A DNA stretch of 64,000 nt from Phallusia mammillata (lineage: Eukaryota > Chordata > Ascidiacea > Phlebobranchia > Ascidiidae), in NCBI GenBank assembly GCA_003260075.1, contig QLIY01000133.1:130989-194988 (forward strand). Direction: 5' to 3'. Under the pieces are notes generated by a model, which saw only the letters and a list, made by a program, of their open reading frames with translations, was not told where the DNA came from and made no database searches. The translations under genes were made by a program, and so were the position numbers. Shown in pieces: positions 12,301 through 21,679 of this stretch. Numbering within the stretch: position 1 is the first letter of the stretch; the number at the start of each line of letters is the position of its first letter.

Positions 12301-13524
12301 GCTCGAATCCGACCCGCAAGGCCCAGCCCGACTCACAGCTCTAGTTGGTCTCTCATATTCACTTGATGGTATACAGACATAAACTGATCGGGGTCGGGAC
12401 TCGAAATCGTTTCGATATTGACCAGGTGTAACATTCAGGGTTGTAAATCTGGCTGGGCTTTTCGGGTCGTTGTAAAGTTAGTTCTGTGTTTTGGCCTGAA
12501 CGCGGGTTTGATTCGGGCCTGACTTCATACGTAAATTCATTTGTGAGGTAAAATAATTAAGACCCAATAAGTTTGAAAATTAAAGTGTTATGATTACATA
12601 ATCTGAAACTCTATATTAGTTGTCAGAATATATTTTAAGGTTGGTATGAGTTGAGTTGAGTATAGCCGACTATAGGACTTAATATAAAGTTATAGTATGT
12701 TTTCAATTCGCTTTAGTCAGTGCCGGATTAACCATTGGGCAAAGTAGGCACGTGCCTACAGGCCAGTCAAAAATCCAGGCCACTTTAAAATCAGTAGAAT
12801 GATTTGGCAACAGTGATAATTCCAATTTTTTAGTTGGCAATGCTGATTTTCGGGCCACTTATAAATTGTGCCTACAGGCCAGCAGACCCTTCATCCAGCA
12901 TCAATTTGTTTTGTTCCTTACTTTACATAATAACTTCACCAAGCTGCGTAAGACTTTTAAAATTTAAGCTTTAAAAGGTTAAGAAAACCTAAACCTCTGC
13001 AAGAGGGCGACAAACGAGTTTCTGTGATGACTTATAGCTTTAGAAAAAAACAGTTTTAGTTTTCATTAAATTGGTTGTGTTGCTTTTCTCGTCTAAGCGG
13101 TCATGCAAAAGCAGCGAGAACGCACAAGCAGTCTTAAGAAAGATATTGGAGAGGAACTTGGAATGCCTCATGCAGTTCCTTCCCTTAACAGACAGACTTC
13201 TTCTTCAGACACAAATCTCAAAATTCCACCAAAAACGACAAGAAGAAAAAGAATTGTGTTAAAGGTATTAACCATCACAGCATATAAGGTCCAAGTCCCG
13301 GAAAGACTACTTTCGTGGGATCGAATCCTAACGCACGCTAGATTTCTAGCCTTTGTCATGTGGGAATGCTGGGTGACCGGCTGATTCGGTATAACGCTTT
13401 CAATAGGCCTGGCGTAGGCTACCATGATTTATATATGAGTGTGCCGTGATCGCTGGTCTGCAAAGACGCTTTAGGACTGATCCCAGTTATAAATTTATGT
13501 TTATCTTAACTGATACTGGTCAAT

Positions 13525-13614
<90 letters not shown>

Positions 13615-15430
13615 ACGCGAGGAAGTCAACGGTGCTTGTGATCAAAATTTCGGCAGGTTCAATGCTGAGACTGTGTAGCTCAGTTGGTAGAGGGCAAATC
13701 CTGCATGGACCCTTCAGGACTGATGGCAGTTATAATTTTATTTTCATCTTTAAGTATTAACCACATATTTCCTATTTATAAAGATTAATAAACGGATGAT
13801 CAATGAACGTACCAAAAAATTAGAATCATAATCCGCCAAACAAATAGAGCTTCTTCATTTGATGATAATGCAATAGTTTGAAAAGCTGTTTTCTGCACTT
13901 ACAATGGGTGCAACCATAGTTTTGCTTGTTTTGTTTCTTGATTCTTGTAATTTACCTATAACAGTCGTATATGCGTTGTTAGATTATCAACAATGACCTG
14001 CTACAAAAGGAACCACTCAAACAAGCTCAACTTGATGACCATCAGAAAGAAAAGGTTCACTGACAAGATATTTACAAAATGTTTCATTTGTTTGAGAAAA
14101 ATCTTAGCCGATTTGGTCATTTACACTGGGGAAATTGTTTATGTTTATTGTCTTTAAATGACTTTTTTTAGGTTTGCAAAACTGGAATTTAAATACTAGG
14201 TTTGCGATTCTGAAATAAGTCGACTTGTAACTTAGGGAAAAAACAACATTTATTCATTCAAGTTTGAAAATCAGGCTACCCTCTCTGATTTTTTTATCTT
14301 TTAGTTTATTTTTGGGGGGTATATGCTTGATGATTATATTTCAAATTAAATATTTCAAATTTTCAAATCAAATATATATTTCAAATTAACAGAAATCAAA
14401 AACAAGTGGAAAATTGAAAGATGAAATTCAGGAGCACAAACCTGGTTGGCTGAGTCAGCGCAACAAGATGTACAACGTGTCAATTAATATGCCCATGAGA
14501 TACCGAAGTGTACAAGTAGACAGGCTTCCTAAGCTCAGAGAAAAGGTGCAGAGTAACGAAGAAATTTATTCAAAAGTACCTAAGATTAACAATACGTTTC
14601 GGGCCTAAACGGCCTTCTCAAAAACGATTCGGGTTCGGGACGGGGTACAGTTCTGTACCGAACCAAACATGCTTTCAAGGCCATCACATAAGATTTGCCA
14701 AATAATTTGAGATTGTTATCTTTTAGGTTCTGGAAGCCAAGGGAAAATTTCGCGATGAAATTGCGAAACGAAAAATCGAAAACAATCTACGACACTATAA
14801 GGAACTTGATTCCAGGCCGATCCCATCACCAGTCCTGTACACACATTTTCAACGAGTGAGTACTACTAGGTTATATTAGTTAACATACAAATACAGGTGC
14901 AAAAAGTGATTTAGTTAATTTTAAGTATAGTTTAGTACAGTGGTTCTTAACCTTTCATGGACCATGTCCCCTCAAAGTATCTCGTGCCTTTTGGCTACAA
15001 ACCAGTCGAATGCAGTTAACAACACACCGTACTCGCGATAAACCTCAATATGGAGTGTGGAAAATATTCGATTAGGAAATAAAAATATTTCAACACACAT
15101 TCAATCCTGCAAATTTAAAAAGAAAATAGCTCAGTGACTTTGGGTGGATGTTTTTAGTGGGTCTACACCCGTATAGCCTCCCAGAATACAACTCGTGGGC
15201 CCTGGTTGAGAACCACTAGTTAAGTAGCCTATATATAAAACAGATAACAAACTATTATTGACTAAAGATACGTTTTTTTAATAAAACCTTATTGTTTTTA
15301 GGTGTTTTCTGCATACAGCAGTGCTGAAACGAACAATCGAACATCTGTGACTGCAGATCAACTTAAGAAAGCTAGCAAGCAAAACAACTTTCACAAGACA
15401 TCACAACAATTTTACTATTCCAAACATTAA
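5947..15430 (+). CDS. EF-hand protein with basic AT-hook-like segment, ten exons
   Basis: Exons 5947-6004, 8055-8198, 8616-8687, 10548-10659, 11134-11294 (duplicate 11455-11615), 11921-12067, 13098-13264, 14393-14575, 14727-14855 and 15302-15430 join in frame to 1302 nt, 433 residues plus TAA. The start MDQEKHMPANEALTDQ is the first ATG of exon 1, and its donor phase fits exon 2. Residues about 20-90 form a calmodulin-like EF-hand pair: loop 1 DNNGGGTIDALE (Gly where an acidic or polar residue is usual at position 5) and loop 2 DKDGNGEIDFDE (canonical). Next comes a conserved-looking Lys/Tyr-rich segment (YYAKKYKKVVKSYNA), then the highly basic KKPRGRGRKRKKQRRPKP, which resembles an AT-hook or nuclear localisation signal. 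The C-terminal 140 residues are charged and probably helical. I do not recognise the family. A calcium-responsive nuclear protein is inference only. The exon 5 duplication is probably an assembly artefact, because two 161-nt copies would break the frame. Confidence 0.8.
6269..6335. other. 67-nt G-run, probable gap filler
   Basis: Uninterrupted G in intron 1 of the EF-hand gene. The glycine-rich reading frame across it is not a gene. Confidence 0.7.
6536..6835 (+). mobile_element. hAT-like MITE, 300 bp
   Basis: Inverted ends CAGTGATTCTCAAAC and TTTTAGAACCACTG, flanked by CCCTAAAC and CACTAAAC, an 8-bp target duplication with one mismatch. There is no coding capacity. It sits in intron 1 of the EF-hand gene. 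Confidence 0.7.
7055..7230. repeat. Allelic duplicate around a 10-G gap
   Basis: Positions 7057-7132 and 7156-7231 are the same sequence with one or two substitutions, separated by GGGGGGGGGG (7133-7142) and a short unique stretch. This is one of the clearest examples of the window-wide pattern. Confidence 0.75.
7640..7690 (+). repeat. CTGATGATGCCC...GGGTGAAA repeat fragment
   Basis: GAACGA-CTGATGA-T, then the hairpin GCCC-ATAT-GGGT, then GAAATATACA and TCGTTT. GAACGA and TCGTTT can pair as a hammerhead-like stem I. The extra T after CTGATGA and the unclear cleavage triplet differ from the consensus. Confidence 0.4.
8913..9250 (+). mobile_element. hAT-like MITE with perfect 8-bp target duplication
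   Basis: Ends CAGTGGCGTAGCC and GGCTGCCTACGCCATTG are imperfect inverted repeats. The flanks are GGCCTATG at 8905-8912 and again at 9251-9258, an exact 8-bp target site duplication as made by hAT transposases. It has no ORF. It lies directly next to the hammerhead-bearing repeat at 9251-9340 and appears to have inserted into it. Confidence 0.85.
9270..9319 (+). ncRNA. Type I hammerhead ribozyme, complete core
   Basis: Stem I pairs GCTGCA (9270-9275) with TGCAGC (9314-9319), 6 of 6. CTGATGA follows at 9276-9282. Stem II GACTT/AAGTC (9283-9287 with 9291-9295) closes a TAT loop with the usual G-C first pair. GAAA lies at 9296-9299. Stem III ACAGT/ACTGT (9299-9303 with 9308-9312) closes a GTGC loop. 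The predicted cleavage is after U9313, preceded by U9312 (NUH with H=U). All invariant hammerhead bases are present, so self-cleavage is predicted. Stem I is open, making it type I. It lies inside an interspersed repeat whose relatives are at 35.0-35.17, 40.80-40.86, 41.95-42.09 and 42.49-42.55 kb. It is intronic to the EF-hand gene, on its sense strand. Confidence 0.85.
10070..10125 (+). CDS. Possible alternative last exon of the EF-hand gene
   Basis: A good acceptor (TTTTGTTTGCAG) precedes an ORF that is in phase with exon 3 and ends at TAA after AVALQWKMCRFVPCGRI. Use of this exon would give a short protein of about 110 residues with only the EF-hand pair. AT-rich sequence follows but no clear AATAAA. 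It may be a chance splice-like site. Confidence 0.3.
11134..11615 (+). repeat. Duplicated exon 5 of the EF-hand gene around a G-run
   Basis: Exon copies 11134-11294 and 11455-11615 are both 161 nt and differ by a few synonymous changes. They are embedded in about 280-nt repeats separated by the G-run 11315-11325. Because 161 is not a multiple of three, splicing both would shift the frame. The copies are most simply two alleles placed in tandem by assembly. Confidence 0.75.
12170..12545. mobile_element. Fragments of the GGGTTGTAAATC hAT-like family
   Basis: Two head-to-head pieces rich in GGCCCAGCCCGACTC and GGGTTGTAAATCTGGCTGGGC words. The same end (CCCGACTTACAACTCTG) closes the better copy at 42919-43277. 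This piece lies in the intron after exon 6 of the EF-hand gene. Confidence 0.5.
13317..13500 (+). repeat. tRNA-derived SINE-like sequence
   Basis: GGGATCGAATCCTAACG at 13318-13334 resembles a pol III B box (GGTTCGAATCC). It is followed by 'GTGGGAATGCTGGGTGACCG' and a tail sharing 'TTTAGGACTGATCCCAGTTATAA' words with 13700-13740. The copy is degenerate and runs into the 89-nt G-run. Confidence 0.4.
13525..13613. other. 89-nt G-run, probable gap filler
   Basis: The longest uninterrupted G-run in the window, between two halves of SINE-like sequence. The poly-glycine frame through it is not coding. Confidence 0.7.
13674..13760 (+). repeat. tRNA-derived SINE-like head
   Basis: TGTAGCTCAGTTGGTAGAGG matches a pol III A box and tRNA D-arm. 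No matching anticodon, T-arm or acceptor stem follows, so it is a tRNA-derived repeat and not a tRNA gene. Its tail (CAGGACTGATGGCAGTTATAA) is related to the sequence at 13470-13490. Confidence 0.5.
14938..15218 (+). mobile_element. hAT-like MITE
   Basis: Ends CAGTGGTTCTTAACC and GGTTGAGAACCACTA are inverted repeats. The flanks GTTTAGTA and GTTAAGTA form an 8-bp target duplication with one mismatch. It sits in the last intron of the EF-hand gene. Confidence 0.75.
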
Positions 15431-17441
15431 AAGCGTCAGTTTTTACCGCGGTTCAATTAAACCCAGTTCAGTTCAAAAATCAACTTCTTGTAATTCATCT
15501 TCACTTCATAAAGCCTGAAGATAAACAAACTAAAACACAAACAAAGCATGATTTGTGCAATATCCAGAGTTACTGCAAATTATGTTCTTATCATGTTCAC
15601 ACGTGCGCTGCTTATTAAAAAATGTTCCCAAATCAAAGTGGCTATAAGTACTTTAAGTGTAGAGCAGGGGTGTGCAACCTTTGTCACTGTGGGGCTAAAC
15701 TACCATGGTTAGATCGCGGGTCGCACCTTTATGATTTTACTTCGTTGCATGGCAAATTTGCCCATATTGAGTTAACAATTGCAAGTAAAATTCGCATTTG
15801 ATTCTAGCCGCATTTTGTCGGGTCGCCAAAAAATAGCATCGGGGGGGGGGGAGTTTCCAGCGATTTACACAAATAGGCTAAATCTATGTGGAAAGGTGTA
15901 AACAATAAAACAGTGTGTTAGAAAACACGGTTTTAGCCCACAAAATTATGTTGTTGTTACTGGACTACGATAACTCAGCGATTTCAAAACGTATTTAGGT
16001 CCTATAGAAACGTTGATGCAATGTTTGGTGTTTTATGTGTTCGACATATGTTTCATATTATATGACTTTAGTTTATTTTTGACACAATTGTGCTGGGGGG
16101 GGGGGGCCGCACCTTTATTTTACTTTGTTGCATGGCAAATGTGCCCATATTGAGTTAACAATTGCAAGTAAAATTTGCATTTGATTCTAGCCGCATTTTG
16201 TCGGGTCGCCAAAAAATAGCATCGGGCGCATTAATCTGCCCAAAAATATGTAATAATTGCACTTGTTTGCCAGTACATTGGAAATCCAAGCGTTTCTGCG
16301 GGCCGCACAACATTTAATCAATGGACCGCTTTTGGTGTAAAGTATTGCTTTATAGCAACCGCAATGTAAAAATGGTAAAATGCAAAGGGTCGTATGACCG
16401 CTAGTTATTTTCAAATTGGACTGTTCTGTGTTTGCAAGAAACAAGTGTGACCATCACAAAATGTAACATTAATGTCATTTTCCTATTACTCACCATTGCA
16501 ACCAGCGATGAAAGCGTGCCTAAAATTGGTGACCGAACCCAAAAGTACAAGTCCGAATTATGCTCGATATGATAACATTTTGGCACCTATGAGGCCTAGT
16601 TTGAAGTCATGCCCGATACAAGCCCGCTGTTTTTAAACTTAAGCTCTAATTGACTTACTTTTGACCAGTAACAATAATAAATTGCAACAGTTTCCAAATG
16701 TCGACGTTTACCCACAGACCTATACATCAAAATTAACATAAGATGCGCGTGTACCACACCAGACCAAATATAGCAAATATTTTTACCGTTCACGCGCAGG
16801 ACAAAACCAACTAAAGTTAGTATAATTCAATTTGTGCGCACTATAGTCAACAAAAAAGCCCAAAGGGTATACAAGCACTGCTAAATGCAAGTTGTATCAT
16901 TTTGCAAGAGTTGCCAGCCAACACCTGAAGTATGCAGGTCGACTATATTTGCATTTCTCATTGACGCGACGGGCGTCTGGCGATTCCATTGTTACGTCAC
17001 CGATAAGTTGACCAGGAACGCGGTCATTCGGTCGCCGCGTCCAGAGAAAGGAGCAAAAGTAAGCGATAATTATTGCGCCCTGTAATCGTACGGCTGGAGG
17101 CGTTTCACAGCGTGTGTACAGTAATCATCTTGATTAGAAGTTGGTCGCTTGTGTTTTCAACCAGCACTACAGGTAAATTTCATTTCATAACTAGTTGATG
17201 CCGTTAGAGTCAGCTGAAACTGTTTCTCAGTAACATATGCTTCTGATTCGAGAAAGGTTTTTGGACGTGTAATCCACGGGCTACCAACGAAGTCGGAACA
17301 AAAGCATCGGATCGGGATTAAGTATTATTAGTGTCGATTGTGGAAAATACGAGTGCACAAATTAGGAACGACATATTGGAGCTATACAACACAAAGCAAC
17401 GACGTTAAACAGGGAAAAAACGCCAAGAAATCTACTCAGTT
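15431..17441. other. Intergenic, EF-hand gene to FoxH
   Basis: No exon is supported. The segment from CAGGGGTGTGCAACC (about 15665) resembles a hAT end. About 15690-15850 and 16107-16230 are copies of each other (GCACCTTTAT, GCAAGTAAAATT), with G-runs at 15841-15851 and 16095-16106. A related piece occurs in reverse at 21420-21625. An ATTAAA at 15457-15462 is a possible poly(A) signal for the EF-hand gene. Confidence 0.5.
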
Positions 17442-20400
17442 ATGTCCAGAAAAGGTATGTTAATGCATTGTGATTTCATTTAATTGCAACTGCTCTGATT
17501 CCTCTACTAACGTTTAAAGACTGCAGTTGGTAATAGAGTGCTGTTATTTGTGTATTGTTTGTTAAGTAAGTGTTTCATTTATGGAGTATGGAAATGTACC
17601 TACCACATCCAGCACAAATGGTAAGCTTTAAGTCGCAGTTAAAAAACAATTAAATAGCAAAAATAAATTGCAAGTTATTATCTTCAGGCAGTTAAGTTTC
17701 AGGTTGTAAGCTTTAATATATATAATATCTAAGACAGGGCTTCTCAAACTGTGGGTCGCGGCCCAAATTGGGGTAAAATAATTTTGGGGTCGCGAAATAT
17801 CATGCGTTATTATGTCATTGTTATAATAAATGGTATACGTGCGAAAATTTGTTGTTTAAACATCATTTACGTGTATAGGCTATGCCCATCAAGGGATCAC
17901 GTAGAAATTTCCTTTCCTAAAATGGATTCGCTGAGCAAAAAAGTTTGAGAAGCCCTGATCTAAGAAACTTGTTGGATAATTTTCAAAATCTAATACATGT
18001 CGAAATTATCGACCATTGTTGCAAAAAAATTTTTTTCACATACTGTTTTGTGTTTTAGCATTCCATGAAAAATTCCAGTCAGTTTCTAACGGCAGACTGG
18101 GATACAATGACGTCAGTAGGAATGAAGAATTGGAACATTTCACACACACAAGTTTTCCCACCGATACCGACCAACCCTCTAAGCTACAACCCACAGGTAA
18201 ATAATAGTTGTAAATTGACATGCATGTAAGTCTAAATCATAGTTTAAACTAAAGTTTATTTGCTAAGAAGTTTTATACATCCTGGGAAAAAGTGTTTCAA
18301 AAATGTTTCAAAGTCATTTTTGATGTCCATAGTGGAACAAACAAAAAAGTACCAAAAATTAGTCTTTATACCTCATTGTTGATCTATTTTTTTTGTTACA
18401 AATTGTTTGAAAAAAAGTTACTCGAAACAAAAAGGCGAGTAAACATCACCCAAAATTTAACCTTTTGTCCCCTAAAAACGTCTTTTATTAGTTTACGTAT
18501 CAAAATCTTCAATACTTTTTTAACAGTTGTAACAATATCAAACAGTATTTAATCTACGAAAACATTTCAACCCGCTTGTTAACATTTTCAAATTACTTGT
18601 GATTGCGTTTAGAACTCCACCTCTAGTTGTCGATAATTGCGTTACCTAATCTGCGTAACGTATGCGACGTGATTACAACGTCGTTTACGAGGGAAATGTC
18701 GCAACAAGGTGGCTATTATGAGTAATCAACTCTTGGATGTGACGTAACCAATCATTCCTTATGTTACTAGTAATTTTAAACCCCAAGAAGCCAGTATTAA
18801 GTCGCTGGTTTGGCATTTGAATTGTTAAGAAATAAAATTACATTAAAAAAGCTCAGCAAAAAATGTATATTTTTTTGGATTACGTTTTGACAAATCAACT
18901 AAGTTATCCATTTCTAACTATGCGGCCTGTATTTAGTCATAGGGCAAAACATAAGTTTTAGGGCTAAATATTCGACAAAGGGGGGGGGGGCAAATCAACT
19001 ATCCATTTCTAACTATGCGGCCTGTTTTTAGTCATAGGGCAAAACATAAGTTTTAGGGCTAAATATTCGACAAAGCTTGTTATATTTTCTGTCGCAGAAT
19101 GCCTTTATGGAGTAAACGCTGTCCAAAGAAATCGAAAAATATTTTTGCTCCTTGCCAAGGAAAATGTTTTAAAGCAAAAAAACCTGAAATTTATACGGCC
19201 CGGTAACGAATTCCTCGCGGACCGGTGGTTGCCGACCACTGGGCTAATGTACACATTAGGGCACTAAGGTTTGATTGGGGTAACATGCTGAAAATACATG
19301 CCTCACCAAATCGGTTGTGTATGTAAAACACATGCCATTTGCGTGTCGTGTAGTTTTTGTTTAAATACAGTGTTCTTGTGAGGCGGGTAATTATTCCCAA
19401 AAGTGTCATTTTTTAGGGGACAATAATTATCCTTATTTGTTTCTGACGTCATCCCTTCTATGACGTGCCGGTTGGTATTTTTTTTAAAAAAGGGCATAAA
19501 CCAAATACGTCCGGTTGTTCTCACGGGTAACGATAATAATAAGGTTTAAAGAAAACTCTGATGTAAAACATCATCAACAAGTGCACAGGAAAATCAACAG
19601 TGCACACATCCTTCACATTATGTCAAACTCCCTAAGAACCCCATGCAACAGGAAACAGGGTAGCCCCGTACGTATTACGCATTACATCGATCACAAAAAT
19701 TAGACCAATTTCAGATGAGATTAAGTTGGATAACCGGGTGCTGCGGGTCACTTTCTATGCACCAGCGCGATTAGCTAACACAATTGGGAACGGCCGAGGA
19801 ATAACGCTTGAGCAGTTCCCCACGACAGTGAAAAGCTAAGATTATTTTGCGTTACTTTCCCACGCACTGAGCAAAGCATTGGTCCTTGACCTTGCTATGT
19901 ACACACAACTTTAAATTATTTTTTTAATTATTGGTGAAAATACGTAATAAATTATCCTTCTTCGTTGTTGTAGTATACTTTATGTAACGTAAAAAGGCGT
20001 CGTGATATAAAATAATAACCCAGGTCAATATGGGTGACATTTATTTTACATGCCAGATGTTTAAAATTATTGCACTTTAAACATCTATAGACATTACACT
20101 TAAGTAGAAAACATATTACTTGACAAATTTCCTTTGTTAAAAAAAATGTCAACGTTCTTATAATTTTACAGATGTACAGTTGACAAAGATAGACCATGTA
20201 TCCTAAATACAAATGCTGCGGCCTAAAAAAAACTCATAGGCCTATACTGAAACATACGCAATTTAAAGGCATATTTTTGAATCTCAATATAGGAGCCGGG
20301 AGAAGTGGGAGCGTTTGGAGTCGAATCAAACTCTTCACCAAACTCCGACAGCAGGGCGGACGAAGCTACCACCAGGTGGAGCAAGACGACGTCGAAGAAA

Positions 20401-21625
20401 AAGAAAATTGCGGACAAGAAGTACGCCCTATTATTAAGCAATTAATTTTCATACAAAAAATGTTTTCTTGGGCTAGACTCGGCATTGTGTAATTGACTTT
20501 CCATGTTCTTTTTCGTTGGGGGTCTTAAAATTTCTTAAAAGCTGTATATTATTCGATAGATATTAGACTTTATTTCGAGCAAATTGAAACTTTGGAGGGC
20601 GATAGTCAAATGATATTGTACCCCTAGATTTAAAGCAATTGACCAATGTTATAAGAAATGAACAAAATCCTTTGTGCAGGGTTTTGAAAACTATTTCCAG
20701 ATACTAATAACTTTTTATCTCATAGATACCGGCGTTACGAGAAGCCGCCTTATTCGTACGTGGGGCTCATCGCTCTCGCTATTCAGAGCTCGACCAACAA
20801 AATGCTGAAGCTTTCGGAGATTCTCAGCAGGATTAGCACAATGTTTCCCTTCTTCAAGGTGCGACTTTGTAACCTAGTATAAGTAAAGACCTTGTAAAAT
20901 ACACAAGGAACATCACGTTTGGCCACGTAACATCCCTACGTATTGGTTCAAAGCAGGACCTTCAAGAATTTGAAAGCACCCAAGCAAAATAACACAAAAG
21001 CAAACATGAAACCAATCAGTAACACATTTTTTTGAATAAGTAGCAAATTTTTTGAACCAACAAAAGCGTTTGTACGTTTAGGACATTTTTTGCACATAAA
21101 AATTCTGACCTTGTGTGTTTTAACATCTATATAACCTTTGTGAAAAACCACACCCTTAAAAAACAAACAATGTTACAGGGAGAATATCAGGGGTGGAGAG
21201 ACTCGGTCAGACACAATCTTTCGCAAAACAAATGCTTCAAAAAGGTTTTATCCGACCCCTACCGCCCACAGTCAAAGGGAAATTACTGGACAGTTGATGT
21301 GAATGAAATCCCAGCCGAAAAGTTAAAGCGTCAAAACACTTCGGTGTCCCGAAACGTGGCTCCTGGCTACGCCTATGCAAGGTAACAACAGCACAATTGT
21401 GTCAAAAATAAACTAAAGTCATATAATATGAAACATTTGTCGAACACATAAAACACCAAACATTGCATCAACGTTTCTATAAGACCTAAATACGTTTTGA
21501 AATCGCTGAGTTATCGTAGACCAGTAACAAAAACATAATTTTGTGGGCTAAAACCGCGTTTTCTAACATGCTGTTTTTTTGTTTACACCTTTCCACATAG
21601 ATTTAGCCTATTTGTGTAAATCGCT

Positions 21626-21679
<54 letters not shown>

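Noticed and set aside
13674-13746. tRNA gene
   Set aside because: An A-box/D-arm is present, but no T-arm, anticodon stem or acceptor pairing follows; SINE-like remnant.
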